Shown here in pieces: positions 55,702-64,000 of a stretch of 64,000 nucleotides of DNA. Within the stretch, counting starts at the first letter, position 1. Every line of letters begins with the position of its first letter. The DNA lies in NCBI GenBank assembly GCA_900768875.1, contig CAAGEP010000003.1:186001-250000 (forward strand), in the 5' to 3' direction. Both the position numbers and the translations under genes were made by a program. This stretch comes from Alphaproteobacteria bacterium (GTDB lineage Bacteria > Pseudomonadota > Alphaproteobacteria > CAAGCB01 > CAG-977). The notes under the pieces were generated by a model, which saw only the letters and a program-made list of their open reading frames with translations, did no database searches and was not told the DNA's origin.

Positions 55702-56490
55702 ATGAACAATATTCATCCTACCGCCATTATCGAAGACGGCGCTCGGCTGGGCGACAATGTAACGGTCGGTCCTTTCTGCTATGTCGGACCGCAAGTCGTT
55801 TTGGACGACGGCGTTACTTTGATTTCCCATGTATGGGTCGGCGGCGACACGACTGTCGGCGAAAACACCGAAATCAGCCCTTTTGCCGTCATCGGCGGTA
55901 AAAACCAAGACTTGAAGGACAAGGAAAAGAAAGGCAAGCTGATTATCGGCAAAAACAACTCGATTCGCGAACATGCGACCATGCAGCCCGGATCGCCCGA
56001 CGGCGGTAACGTAACCCGCGTCGGGGACAACGGCTTGTTTATGATTGGGACGCACATCGCGCACGATTGCCAAGTCGGCAACAACGTCATCATGTCAAAC
56101 AACGCGACTTTGGCGGGACACGTCAAAGTCGGCGACCGCGCGATTATCGGCGGGCTGTCCGCGGTGCATCAATTCACGCGAATCGGCGCGCATGCGATGG
56201 TCGGCGGCATGTGCGGTATCGCCCGCGACGTTATTCCGTATTCCTTGATTTCTTTCAATATATTGGAAGGGGTCAACATCGTCGGATTGAAACGCCGCGG
56301 TTTTTCGCTGGAAACGATTAACACGCTGCGTTTGGCGGTCGGTGAAATCTTCAACGGCGAAGGAACGCTGTCCGAACGCGTCGCGAAAGTTGCCGAAACG
56401 TATTCCGCCTGTGAACCCGTGCAGGAAATCGTTGCGTTTATGCAAACTGATTACAAGCGCGGCTTTATGCACCCCAAGACTGCGGAATGA
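55702..56490 (+). CDS. lpxA: UDP-N-acetylglucosamine acyltransferase LpxA (262 aa)
   Basis: First lipid A enzyme. Left-handed beta-helix with hexapeptide repeats (IIEDGARLGDNVTVGPFCYVG...), catalytic His in MIGTHIAHDCQVGNNV, and the C-terminal helical domain (LKRRGFSLETINTLRLAVGEIF). Length matches E. coli LpxA. It overlaps lpxI by 4 bases. Confidence 0.97.
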   Translation: MNNIHPTAIIEDGARLGDNVTVGPFCYVGPQVVLDDGVTLISHVWVGGDTTVGENTEISPFAVIGGKNQDLKDKEKKGKLIIGKNNSIREHATMQPGSPDGGNVTRVGDNGLFMIGTHIAHDCQVGNNVIMSNNATLAGHVKVGDRAIIGGLSAVHQFTRIGAHAMVGGMCGIARDVIPYSLISFNILEGVNIVGLKRRGFSLETINTLRLAVGEIFNGEGTLSERVAKVAETYSACEPVQEIVAFMQTDYKRGFMHPKTAE

Positions 56491-57308
56491 TGAAAAAACT
56501 GGGCATTATAGCGGGGGGCGGTTCTTTGCCGCGTCAGCTGATTGACGGCTGTCGGGCGCAGGGTCGCCCCTTTGCCGTTGTCGGGCTGAAAGATTTTGCT
56601 TTGCCCGATTCAATCGGCGCCGACGTCGGGCTGTGGATTCGCTTGGGCGAAGCGGGCAAGGCGGTCAAGTTCTTTCATGAACAGGGCGTTGAGGAAATCG
56701 TGATGATCGGTCCCGTTCGCCGTCCGTCTTTGTTTCAGCTGCGCCCCGATTGGTGGACGGCGAAATTCCTTGCCAAAATCGGATTCAAAGCGTTCGGCGA
56801 CGATCATTTGCTGACTTCGGTCATCAAGTATATCGAAACTGAGGGCTTTAAAATCATCGGAGTTCACGAAATTTTGGGCGACATTCTGGCAACCGAGGGT
56901 GTATTCGGCAAAATCAAGCCCGATGAGCAGGCTTTGGCGGACATCGAACACGGTGTTAAAATCGCACGCGGTTTGGGGGCTTTGGATGTCGGACAGTCCG
57001 TTATCGTTCAGCAGGGAATCGTGCTGGGCGTCGAAGCGGTCGAAGGAACGGACGCTTTGATAAAACGGTGCAAAGACTTGAAGCGTGACGGTTTGGGCGG
57101 CGTATTGGTCAAAACGAAAAAACCGCAACAGGAACAGCGCGCGGATTTGCCGACCATCGGCGTTTCGACGGTGGAAAACGCGGCGGATTCGGGATTGCGC
57201 GGAATTGCGGTGCAGGCTGGAAAGACTTTAATCGTCGACCGCGCCGCCGTGGTCGAAAAAGCCGACGAGTTGGGACTGTTCGTCGTCGGGGTGAAAATAC
57301 GGGAGTAA
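56487..57308 (+). CDS. lpxI: UDP-2,3-diacylglucosamine pyrophosphatase LpxI (273 aa)
   Basis: LpxI (DUF1009) replaces LpxH in most Alphaproteobacteria. It starts KKLGIIAGGGSLPRQLIDGC, has GPVRRPSLFQLRPDW, FGDDHLLTSVIKYIETEGF, the active-site Asp region GALDVGQSVIVQQGIVLGVEAVEGTDALI and the C-terminal DRAAVVEKADELGLFVVG. It hydrolyses UDP-diacylglucosamine to lipid X. Located, as usual, between lpxA and lpxB. Confidence 0.95.
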   Translation: MMKKLGIIAGGGSLPRQLIDGCRAQGRPFAVVGLKDFALPDSIGADVGLWIRLGEAGKAVKFFHEQGVEEIVMIGPVRRPSLFQLRPDWWTAKFLAKIGFKAFGDDHLLTSVIKYIETEGFKIIGVHEILGDILATEGVFGKIKPDEQALADIEHGVKIARGLGALDVGQSVIVQQGIVLGVEAVEGTDALIKRCKDLKRDGLGGVLVKTKKPQQEQRADLPTIGVSTVENAADSGLRGIAVQAGKTLIVDRAAVVEKADELGLFVVGVKIRE

Positions 57309-57313
57309 CCGCT

Positions 57314-58483
57314 GTGGAAGAAAAACTGATTTATCTGATTGCGGGCGAGCCGTCGGGCGATTTGCTGGCGTCCAGACTGATGAAGGCTTTGCGTGAAAAA
57401 ACGGGCGGAAAAGTCCGCTTTGCGGGCGTCGGCGGGGAAACCATGGCGGAGCAGGGATTTGAAAGCCTGTTCGATTCGTCGGAACTGGCGGTGATGGGCT
57501 TGGCGGAGGTTATTCCGTCCATTCCCCGCATTATGGCGCGCATCCGTCAAACGGTTGACGACATTGTTGCCAAAAAGCCTGCGGTCGTCGTCACTGTCGA
57601 CAGCTGGAGCTTTTCCGCGCGGGTCAATCAGGGATTGCGTTCTTTGCGCACGGGGATTCCGCAGGTGCATTATGTCGCGCCGCAAGTGTGGGCGTGGAAA
57701 AAGGGACGCGCGAAAACGTGCGGACGTTACATTGATTTGTTGCTGGCTTTGCTGCCGTATGAAGCGAAATACTTTACGCCCTACGGCTTGAAAGTCGATT
57801 TCGTCGGGCATCCCGTGGTCGAGGGCGGCGCGGCGAAAGGAAACGGAGCGGCTTTCCGCGCCGAACACGGTATTGCCGAAAATGAAAAGCTGCTGTGCGT
57901 TTTGCCGGGAAGCAGGCGTTCTGAAATCAAATACTTGCTGCCCGTGTTCAAGGATACGGTCGCTTTGCTGGCGCAAAAGCATCCCGATATGAAAATCGTC
58001 GTGCCGACGGTCGCGACGGTGCAAGACTCGGTTAAGGCGGCGGTCAGGGAATGGGCTTTGCCTGTTTGCGTCGTAACGGGAGAAACGGCGCGCTATGACG
58101 CGTTTGCGGCGGCGGATGCGGCTTTGGCGGCGTCGGGAACGGTTGCTTTGGAACTGGCGATGGCGAAAGTCCCCTACACGATTGCGTACAAGATGAATCC
58201 CGTGTCGTCGTTCTTGGCGCGCAAACTGGTCAGCGGAAAGTACGCAAACTTGGTCAACATTTTGGCGGACAGGGAAATCGTCAAAGAATACTTGCTGGAG
58301 GACTGCCGGCCCGACCTTTTGGCTTTGGAAGTCGAAAGGCTCTTAACCGACGAAGCGTACAAAAACGCCGAAGTGAACGGCGCGTTCGACGTGCTGAAAA
58401 TGCTGGGGGCGGACGGGGCTGAAACGCCCAGTCAAAAAGCCGCCGACGCGATTTTGAACTTGATAAAGGAAAACAAACAATGA
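57314..58483 (+). CDS. lpxB: Lipid A disaccharide synthase LpxB (389 aa)
   Basis: GT19 glycosyltransferase joining lipid X and UDP-diacylglucosamine on the inner membrane. YLIAGEPSGDLLASRLMKALRE at the start, FDSSELAVMGLAEVIPSIPRI, HYVAPQVWAWKKGR, FVGHPVVEG and LPGSRRSEIKYLLPVF are all family signatures. GTG start. It overlaps the Mrp-type gene by 4 bases. Confidence 0.96.
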   Translation: MEEKLIYLIAGEPSGDLLASRLMKALREKTGGKVRFAGVGGETMAEQGFESLFDSSELAVMGLAEVIPSIPRIMARIRQTVDDIVAKKPAVVVTVDSWSFSARVNQGLRSLRTGIPQVHYVAPQVWAWKKGRAKTCGRYIDLLLALLPYEAKYFTPYGLKVDFVGHPVVEGGAAKGNGAAFRAEHGIAENEKLLCVLPGSRRSEIKYLLPVFKDTVALLAQKHPDMKIVVPTVATVQDSVKAAVREWALPVCVVTGETARYDAFAAADAALAASGTVALELAMAKVPYTIAYKMNPVSSFLARKLVSGKYANLVNILADREIVKEYLLEDCRPDLLALEVERLLTDEAYKNAEVNGAFDVLKMLGADGAETPSQKAADAILNLIKENKQ

Positions 58484-59307
58484 CTGAATGTTCGCATAAC
58501 TGTTCAACGTGTACGCACCATTGTTCGGAACGGCAGGTCAGCAAAGAAGACTTGATAGCGAAATCGAACACAAACGTGCATGTCAAAAAAGTCATTGCGG
58601 TCGTCAGCGGCAAAGGCGGAGTCGGCAAATCGTCCGTGACGAGCATGCTGGCGGTTGCGGCGCGGAAAAAGGGGCTGAAAACAGCCGTGTTGGATGCGGA
58701 TATTACAGGTCCCTCGATTCCCAAAACGTTCGGCGTGACGCAAAAGGCGATGGGCAACGACAGCGGCATTTTCCCCGCCGAAACGGATACGGGTATTGAG
58801 ATTATGTCCGTCAATATGCTGTTGGAAAACGACACTGATCCCGTTTTGTGGCGCGGTCCCGTGATTGCGGGAACGGTCAAGCAGTTTTGGACGGACGTGA
58901 TTTGGAACGATGTCGACGTGATGTTTATCGATATGCCTCCCGGAACGGGCGACGTGCCGCTGACCGTGTTTCAATCGATTCCCGTTGACGGTATCGTGAT
59001 TGTGACTTCGCCGCAGGAACTGGTTTCGATGATTGTCGAAAAAGCGGTAAAAATGGCGAACAAAATGAACATTCCCGTTTTGGGAATCGTCGAAAACATG
59101 GCGTACTTTGAATGTCCCGACTGTCATAAAAAGCATTACATTTTCGGGGAAAGCCATATCTTTGAAATCGCGGGTAAGTATGCGATTCCGTATACCGTTC
59201 AGCTGCCGATGAATCCCGAAACGGCGAAAATGTGCGACGCGGGCAAAATCGAAGATTATGACGGCAAAGACTTCGATAAGTTTTTGAACGGATTAAAGCT
59301 GTCCTAA
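58480..59307 (+). CDS. Mrp/Nbp35-type iron-sulfur carrier P-loop ATPase with N-terminal Cys motif (275 aa)
   Basis: Deviant Walker A VSGKGGVGKSSV at about 43-54, VLDADITGPSIPKTFG, DMPPGTGDVPLTVFQ and the cluster-binding CPDC near residue 212 define the Mrp/ApbC/Nbp35 family of Fe-S carrier or scaffold proteins. The N-terminus has an extra CSHNCSTCTHHC motif (Cys 4, 8, 11, 15) similar to the ferredoxin-like cluster site of Nbp35 and of Mrp proteins of anaerobes; the usual alphaproteobacterial Mrp has a MIP18-like N-domain instead. This suggests life with little oxygen. It converges on the next gene with a 15-base overlap. Confidence 0.9.
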   Translation: MTECSHNCSTCTHHCSERQVSKEDLIAKSNTNVHVKKVIAVVSGKGGVGKSSVTSMLAVAARKKGLKTAVLDADITGPSIPKTFGVTQKAMGNDSGIFPAETDTGIEIMSVNMLLENDTDPVLWRGPVIAGTVKQFWTDVIWNDVDVMFIDMPPGTGDVPLTVFQSIPVDGIVIVTSPQELVSMIVEKAVKMANKMNIPVLGIVENMAYFECPDCHKKHYIFGESHIFEIAGKYAIPYTVQLPMNPETAKMCDAGKIEDYDGKDFDKFLNGLKLS

Positions 59308-59955
59308 CGCTTCGGGCAAATCGCCGAAATCGTCTATCAAGGCGTCGGGCTTGATTTCCGAAAACGGAACGTGCGCGTAGCCGAAACTGAGCAGAATAAC
59401 GGGAAAGCCCGCGTTTCGGGCGGCTTCCGCGTCCGCTTCGCTGTCGCCTATCATCACGGCGTTGTCGTTCGTTCCGCCCATGCGCTTGACGGCTTCCCAC
59501 AGCGGTTCGGGGCGCGGTTTGCGCACGGGAAGCGAATCCGCGCTCAGTACGACGTCAAAGTATTTTTCCAAATCGAGCTTTTGCAAAATGGCTTTGGTCG
59601 GGGCGGCAGGCTTGTTCGTGCAAACCGCCATGCGACACCCCGCCGATTTCAGTTTTTCAAGCGTTTCAACAACGTTTTTCCACGGCTTTGTATGGTTCAT
59701 CGGGGCTTCGGCGTACTGTTTCAGCCAATCGGACAGCAAAGCTTCAAACTGTTCGGGCGTTGTTTCCATGCCGGTCAATTTAAGCGCGCCCGCCAGCATG
59801 ACCCGCGCGCCGTTGCCGATAATCGAAACGGTTTCGGCTTCGGTCAGCGGACGCTTTCCCTGCTTTTGCAAAAACAGCCCGATTTCGCGGCACATATCGG
59901 GAATCGAGTTAATCAGCGTGCCGTCCAAATCGAAAACCAGATACTTTTTTGCCAT
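59293..59955 (-). CDS. gph: HAD-family phosphatase, phosphoglycolate phosphatase-like (220 aa)
   Basis: HAD motif I DLDGTLINSIPD (residues 9-20) with the nucleophile Asp, a helical cap, motif II CTNKP, and motif III/IV KPRPEPLWEAVKRMGGTNDNAVMIGDSEADAEAA. This is the Gph pattern; Gph hydrolyses 2-phosphoglycolate formed during DNA repair. Other small phosphate esters are possible. ATG at 59955 is used; a TTG further upstream is less likely. Opposite in direction to the neighbouring genes. Confidence 0.88.
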   Translation of the reverse strand: MAKKYLVFDLDGTLINSIPDMCREIGLFLQKQGKRPLTEAETVSIIGNGARVMLAGALKLTGMETTPEQFEALLSDWLKQYAEAPMNHTKPWKNVVETLEKLKSAGCRMAVCTNKPAAPTKAILQKLDLEKYFDVVLSADSLPVRKPRPEPLWEAVKRMGGTNDNAVMIGDSEADAEAARNAGFPVILLSFGYAHVPFSEIKPDALIDDFGDLPEALGQL

Positions 59956-59994
59956 TTGTTTAAACTTCCGTAACAATATGTAGCCATAATTTAT

Positions 59995-60006
59995 TTCAAA
60001 TTTGAA
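59995..60006. promoter_or_regulatory. 12-bp palindrome between gph and glmU
   Basis: TTCAAA-TTTGAA in the 95-base divergent intergenic region. Possible operator; no regulator can be named. Confidence 0.3.
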
Positions 60007-60050
60007 CTTAAGTATGCCAAATTTCGGCAGAAAGATAAAGAGGGAAGCTT

Positions 60051-61397
60051 ATGGCTGAAAATTCGATTTATGCCGTCGTGCTGGCGGCGGGGCAGGGAAC
60101 GCGCATGAAGTCCGCTTTGCCCAAAGTCCTGCACAAAATCGCGGGACGTCCGATGGTGTCGCATTTGTTGGCGACCGTCGATTCTTTGCATGCCGAAAAA
60201 GCCGTCGTTGTCGTCGGTCCGAATATGGAGCAAGTCGCCGAAGCGGTTGCGCCGCACGCGGTCGCCGTTCAGCATAAACAGCAGGGAACGGGCGACGCGG
60301 TCAAAGCCACGCGCGAAGCTTTAAAGGGCGCGTCGGGCAGCGTTTTGGTGCTGTACGGCGATACGCCTTTGGTGCGCAAGGAAACGCTGGAATCGATGAT
60401 TAAAGAACGCGAAAACGGCGCGGATGTGGTCGTTTTGGGTTTTTGTCCCGAAAATCCCGCGCGCTACGGGCGTTTAATCGTCAAAAACGGCGCGCTGGAA
60501 CGCATTGTCGAATACAAGGACGCTTCCGAAACCGAACGCGCCGTTCGCCTGTGCAATTCGGGCGTGATGTGCGTTGCCGCCGAAAAGCTGTTCGGCTGGC
60601 TGGACCGCTTGACCAACGATAACGCGGCGGGCGAATACTACCTGACCGATTTGGTGGCTTTGGCGCGTGCGGACGGGGGGAAAGCCGTTGCCATCGAATG
60701 TGCCGAATCGGAAGTCGCGGGCGCGAATTCCCGCGCGGATTTGGCGGCGATTGAAGCGGTCGTTCAAAACGAACTGCGCAAAAAATTCTTGGCGCAGGGC
60801 GTCACCATGATTGACCCGAAGACGGTGTATTTTTCTTATGACACCGTGTTGGGCAAAGATGTCGTTATCGAGCCGAACGTTATCTTTGAAACGGGCTGCT
60901 CGGTCGAAGACGACGTTGAAATCAAAGGCTTTTGCCATTTCGAGGGGACTCGCATCCGCAAAGGCGCGAAAGTCGGACCCTTTGCCCGTTTGCGTCCCGA
61001 AGCCGACATCGGCGAAAACTGCCATATCGGCGATTTCGTCGAAATCAAGAAATCCGTTATCGAATCGGGTGCGAAAGTCAACCACTTGTCCTATATCGGC
61101 GACGCCCGAATCGGGGCGAAAACCAACATCGGCGCGGGAACGATTACCTGCAACTACGACGGTTATTTCAAATCGAAAACAGACATCGGCGCAGGGGCTT
61201 TTATCGGGTCGAACACGATTATCGTCGCGCCCTGCACGATAGAAGACGGCGCGATGACGGCGGCGGGGTCGGTCATTACCAAAAAAGTCGGCAAAAACGC
61301 CATGGCTGTCGCGCGCGGCAAGCAAACGGTGATGGACGGCTGGGCGGAAAAATTCCGCGAACAGAAAAAAGCGTTAAAAGAATCTTTGAAAAAATAA
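60051..61397 (+). CDS. glmU: Bifunctional UDP-N-acetylglucosamine pyrophosphorylase/GlcN-1-P acetyltransferase GlmU (448 aa)
   Basis: It makes UDP-GlcNAc for MurA and LpxA. N-terminal nucleotidyltransferase: VVLAAGQGTRMKSALPKVLHKIAGRPM, QGTGDAV, LYGDTPLV. C-terminal beta-helix acetyltransferase: GPFARLRPEADIGENCHIGDFVEIKKS, NHLSYIGDARIGAKTNIGAGTITCNYDG, then FIGSNTIIVAP. Length is normal. It is followed 12 bases later by glmS, so hexosamine supply is encoded as one unit. Confidence 0.98.
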   Translation: MAENSIYAVVLAAGQGTRMKSALPKVLHKIAGRPMVSHLLATVDSLHAEKAVVVVGPNMEQVAEAVAPHAVAVQHKQQGTGDAVKATREALKGASGSVLVLYGDTPLVRKETLESMIKERENGADVVVLGFCPENPARYGRLIVKNGALERIVEYKDASETERAVRLCNSGVMCVAAEKLFGWLDRLTNDNAAGEYYLTDLVALARADGGKAVAIECAESEVAGANSRADLAAIEAVVQNELRKKFLAQGVTMIDPKTVYFSYDTVLGKDVVIEPNVIFETGCSVEDDVEIKGFCHFEGTRIRKGAKVGPFARLRPEADIGENCHIGDFVEIKKSVIESGAKVNHLSYIGDARIGAKTNIGAGTITCNYDGYFKSKTDIGAGAFIGSNTIIVAPCTIEDGAMTAAGSVITKKVGKNAMAVARGKQTVMDGWAEKFREQKKALKESLKK

Positions 61398-61409
61398 GGA
61401 AAAACAACC

Positions 61410-63236
61410 ATGTGCGGAATTGTAGGCATTATATCGAACAGACAAGTGACTCCGTTGCTGATTGACGGGCTGAAGCGGCTGGAATACCGCGGATACGATT
61501 CCGCGGGGGTCGCGACGCTGGTCGACGGCAAAATCGAACGCCGCCGCGCCAAGGGCAAAATCGTCAATTTGGAAAAGAAAATCGCCGAAAACCCGCTGCC
61601 GGGGACAATCGGGATCGGTCATACCCGCTGGGCGACCCATGGCGTTCCGAACGAAACGAACGCGCACCCGCACGCGACGAAATACGTCGCCGTCGTGCAT
61701 AACGGCATTATCGAAAACTACCGCGAACTGCGCGACGAATTAAAAGAACTGGGACACGTTTTCGAAAGCGAAACGGACACCGAAGTCGTCGTTCATCTGA
61801 TTTCCCAGAAAATCGAGGAAGGGCTTGACCCGCAAACGGCGGTCGCTCAGTCGTTGAAACGGCTGAACGGCGCGTTTGCTCTGGCGATTATTTTCGCGGG
61901 GCGCGAAGACATTTTAATCGGCGCGCGCAAAGGCGCTCCCTTGGCGGTCGGCTTCGGCGACGGCGAGATGTTCCTCGGCTCCGACGCTTTGGCTCTGGCG
62001 TCTTTGACGCAAAAGATTATGTATTTGGAAGACGGCGACTGGGTCGTTTTGACGCACTCGTCCGCCACGGTCTATGACGAAAACGGCAAGGAAGCGGAAC
62101 GTCCCGTCGAACAATCTTCGACATCTGGCGCGATGATTGGCAAAGGCGGCTACCGTCACTTTATGCTTAAAGAAATCTATGAGCAGCCGCAAGTCATCGG
62201 CGATACGCTGAACACGATGATCAATCAGGATATGGATACCATCACGTTGCCGAACGTGCCGTTCGATTTAAAGGAAATGACCCGTTTGACGATTGTTGCG
62301 TGCGGCACGTCGTATTACGCGGGCTTGGTCGGCAAATACTGGATTGAATCGATTGCGCGCGTTCCCGTCGACATCGACGTCGCGTCCGAATTCCGCTATC
62401 GCCGTCCCGTTATGGAAAAAGGCGGCGTCGCGCTGTTCATTTCCCAATCGGGCGAAACGGCGGACACGTTGGCGGCTTTGCGCTATTGCAAAGAGCAGGG
62501 GCAGAAAATCGTTTCCATCGTCAACGTTTCCGCCAGCACCATGGCGCGCGAATCCGATTGCGTGCTGAAAACCTTGGCGGGTCCCGAAATCGGCGTCGCG
62601 TCCACAAAAGCGTTCACGACTCAACTGACGCTGCTGGCGTGCTTTGCGATTGCCTTGGGGCGGGCGAAAGGCGCGCTGTCCCGATCGGAGGAAAGCCGCC
62701 TGTCCCGCGCTTTGGTCGAAGTGCCGTCCCGCGCCGCCGAAGTGCTGAACAATGACAAAGCGATTGAAAAAATCGCGCAAAATCTGATGGTTCCCGCACA
62801 CGACGTTTTGTATTTGGGGCGCGGCAGCAGCTATCCGATTGCTTTGGAAGGCGCGCTGAAGCTCAAAGAAATCTCGTACATTCACGCCGAAGGATACGCC
62901 GCGGGCGAAATGAAGCACGGACCGATTGCCTTGATTGACGAAGGCGTGCCCGTCGTGGTTGTCGCGCCGACGGACGAACTGTTCGACAAAACGATTTCCA
63001 ATATGCAGGAAGTCTTGGCACGCGGCGGAAAGGTCGTTTTCTTTGGCGACAAAGACGGCGTCGGCACGGTCAAAGACCGTTCCGCGGCGGCGATTGTCTT
63101 GCCGACGGTTGATTCCTTTGTCGCGCCGATTTTGTACGCCATTCCCGTTCAGCTGCTGGCTTATCATACGGCGGTTGCCAAAGGAACGGATGTCGACCAG
63201 CCCCGCAATCTGGCCAAAAGCGTGACCGTTGAATAA
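61410..63236 (+). CDS. glmS: Glutamine-fructose-6-phosphate aminotransferase GlmS (608 aa)
   Basis: N-terminal Ntn glutaminase with nucleophile Cys2 (MCGIVGII), GIGHTRWATHGVPNETNAHPH and HNGIIENYRELRDEL. Two SIS domains follow, with FISQSGETADTLAALRY, VASTKAFTTQL, YLGRGSSYPIALEGALKLKEISYIHAEGYAAGEMKHGPIALI and the C-terminal KSVTVE. It forms glucosamine-6-phosphate, the first step of the pathway to UDP-GlcNAc. No glmS ribozyme or other leader structure is seen in the 12-base gap. Confidence 0.98.
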   Translation: MCGIVGIISNRQVTPLLIDGLKRLEYRGYDSAGVATLVDGKIERRRAKGKIVNLEKKIAENPLPGTIGIGHTRWATHGVPNETNAHPHATKYVAVVHNGIIENYRELRDELKELGHVFESETDTEVVVHLISQKIEEGLDPQTAVAQSLKRLNGAFALAIIFAGREDILIGARKGAPLAVGFGDGEMFLGSDALALASLTQKIMYLEDGDWVVLTHSSATVYDENGKEAERPVEQSSTSGAMIGKGGYRHFMLKEIYEQPQVIGDTLNTMINQDMDTITLPNVPFDLKEMTRLTIVACGTSYYAGLVGKYWIESIARVPVDIDVASEFRYRRPVMEKGGVALFISQSGETADTLAALRYCKEQGQKIVSIVNVSASTMARESDCVLKTLAGPEIGVASTKAFTTQLTLLACFAIALGRAKGALSRSEESRLSRALVEVPSRAAEVLNNDKAIEKIAQNLMVPAHDVLYLGRGSSYPIALEGALKLKEISYIHAEGYAAGEMKHGPIALIDEGVPVVVVAPTDELFDKTISNMQEVLARGGKVVFFGDKDGVGTVKDRSAAAIVLPTVDSFVAPILYAIPVQLLAYHTAVAKGTDVDQPRNLAKSVTVE

Positions 63237-63245
63237 GGATTCGGA

Positions 63246-63815
63246 ATGAAGGAAAAAATCTGCAGAATTGCACGGAATTTCAGAAAAAGCGCGAAGCATT
63301 CCTTTGCGCTCTGGTTGCCCGCCGCGGTTTTGCTGGTTTTTGCGGTTGTTTTGGCGTTTTTTGTTTCAACGTCCAAAGACGGCTCTTTCAAAGGATGCGG
63401 GGCGCAGTTGTTTGTTTGCATGGGCGACGAAATCGAAGCGGATTTGTCTTTGCGAAAAATGACGCGGATGACATCGTGCGCATATCGAACGGTATGGTGC
63501 GACGCGCGTGTCGTTTGGGGAAAAGTGTCGGGCGAAGAATTCTTGCCGCCCGATTTGTCGCCTGCGGTTGCTTTGCCGCCGATTGACGAAAAAGCGGATA
63601 AAGAGCTGTTTGACAAGCTGACTCGGCAGGAATATCTGGACGAGCAGTTTAAAAAATTCGACAATTTGCCGCCGTCCGAAGTTTTTCCCGAAGACGTCAA
63701 AGCGTTGATGGATCAAGCGCGTCAGGAACGGCTGAAGCTGGAAAAAGAGATTGAAGAACAAAACAAAGCTCTGTTGGAACAACTGGAAAATAAATCTGGT
63801 CAAAACGCGCAATAA
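63246..63815 (+). CDS. Membrane-anchored protein of unknown function (189 aa)
   Basis: One N-terminal membrane helix (about 22-42, ALWLPAAVLLVFAVVLAFFV) and then a periplasmic part: a Cys-containing region (FKGCGAQLFVCMGDEI, SCAYRTVWCDARVVWG) with four cysteines that could pair, an acidic proline-containing linker (LPPDLSPAVALPPIDE) and a C-terminal coiled coil (RQERLKLEKEIEEQNKALLEQLE). No family was recognised. It starts 9 bases after glmS and may be co-transcribed. Confidence 0.75.
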   Translation: MKEKICRIARNFRKSAKHSFALWLPAAVLLVFAVVLAFFVSTSKDGSFKGCGAQLFVCMGDEIEADLSLRKMTRMTSCAYRTVWCDARVVWGKVSGEEFLPPDLSPAVALPPIDEKADKELFDKLTRQEYLDEQFKKFDNLPPSEVFPEDVKALMDQARQERLKLEKEIEEQNKALLEQLENKSGQNAQ

Positions 63816-63862
63816 AGTTTATAAAACTTTTAAAAGTCTTATACGGTTCACGAGGAATCACA

Positions 63863-64000
63863 ATGGAAGAATGGCTGCCCGACAGCTGGCGTTCAAAGCC
63901 CGCGGCGCATTTGCCCGAATATGACGACATCGCTGTGTTAAAGTGTGTCGAACGGAAGCTGCACAAATATCCGCCTTTGGTTTTCGCTGAAGAATCCATG
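63863..64000 (+). CDS. aroF: Class II 3-deoxy-7-phosphoheptulonate synthase, 3' part outside the window
   Basis: The visible 46 codons (EEWLPDSWRSKPAAHLPEY, then LHKYPPLVFAEE) match the N-terminus of plant-type class II DAHP synthases, which begin with W-x-P-x-SWR-x-x-PA and PPLVFAGE. The enzyme starts the shikimate pathway to aromatic amino acids. CGAGGAATCACA provides the ribosome-binding site. An AT-rich inverted repeat AAAGTTT-ATA-AAACTTT (63814-63830) lies in the short upstream gap. Confidence 0.85.
   Translation, partial: MEEWLPDSWRSKPAAHLPEYDDIAVLKCVERKLHKYPPLVFAEESM

Noticed and set aside
61398..61409. glmS ribozyme or riboswitch
   Set aside because: The gap between glmU and glmS is only 12 bases, too short for such an element.

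Overview
The window is about 64 kb of a chromosome from an alphaproteobacterium of moderate GC. The evidence is gene content and order: an F0 operon with both b and b' subunits (atpI-atpB-atpE-atpF'-atpF), a ProS without the editing insertion, LpxI instead of LpxH, a single LolC/E-type protein, and the run rpsB-tsf-pyrH-frr-uppS-cdsA-dxr-rseP-bamA-skp-lpxD-fabZ-lpxA-lpxI-lpxB. Two phage-derived regions resemble those of uncultured host-associated Rhodospirillales-like bacteria, but the species cannot be fixed from sequence reading alone.

Region 1 (1-7367) is the right part of an integrated element that ends at the 3' end of tRNA-Thr(GGT). It carries an XRE regulator cut by the window edge, a RelE-type toxin with an Xre-type antitoxin, an AlpA/Xis-like small protein, a tyrosine integrase, a serine recombinase, several tiny unknown genes with duplicated ribosome-binding cassettes, an ASCH-domain protein, an adenine methyltransferase-like protein, an AT-rich lipoprotein, and two Bro-N antirepressor-like genes. 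Each Bro-N gene follows a structured RNA that looks like the phage C4 antisense RNA; the two copies covary.

Region 2 (7368-16073) is core chromosome: tRNA-Thr(GGT), a small coiled-coil gene, murA-hisG-hisD, and on the minus strand the F0 ATP synthase operon, a DsbA-like thiol oxidoreductase, a DciA-like DUF721 protein and tgt.

Region 3 (16081-28209) is a compact podovirus-like cassette: a metallopeptidase-like protein, a small head protein, T7-type portal, Bbp19-like protein, scaffold, coat, two tail tubular proteins, a coiled-coil protein, then holin-like proteins, lysozyme and an embedded Rz/Rz1 spanin pair. It ends with a chimeric protein (Ntox44-like toxin domain, LysM, MuF-like C-terminus) that faces four AT-rich membrane-protein genes on the other strand, two of them next to broken copies of the toxin gene's 5' end. 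I see no terminase, integrase, replication gene or tail spike, so this is either a decayed prophage or a domesticated particle/toxin module. It is followed by a POT peptide transporter and a repeat-rich 0.5 kb stretch next to tRNA-Thr(TGT).

Region 4 (29987-64000) is core again: tRNA-Thr(TGT), tRNA-Leu(TAG), tig-clpP-clpX-lon (protein folding and quality control), proS, lolC/E-lolD (lipoprotein export), dnaE, a membrane protein, then the large translation/undecaprenyl/isoprenoid/outer-membrane/lipid A run, an Mrp-type ATPase, a Gph-like phosphatase, glmU-glmS (UDP-GlcNAc supply, the precursor used by murA and lpxA elsewhere in the window), an unknown membrane-anchored protein, and the start of a class II DAHP synthase.

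The most promising signals for new biology are (a) the tandem C4-like RNA/antirepressor modules at 6112-7260 and (b) the MuF-LysM-Ntox44 protein with its facing array of putative immunity genes at 25104-28209, attached to a minimal phage structural and lysis cassette.
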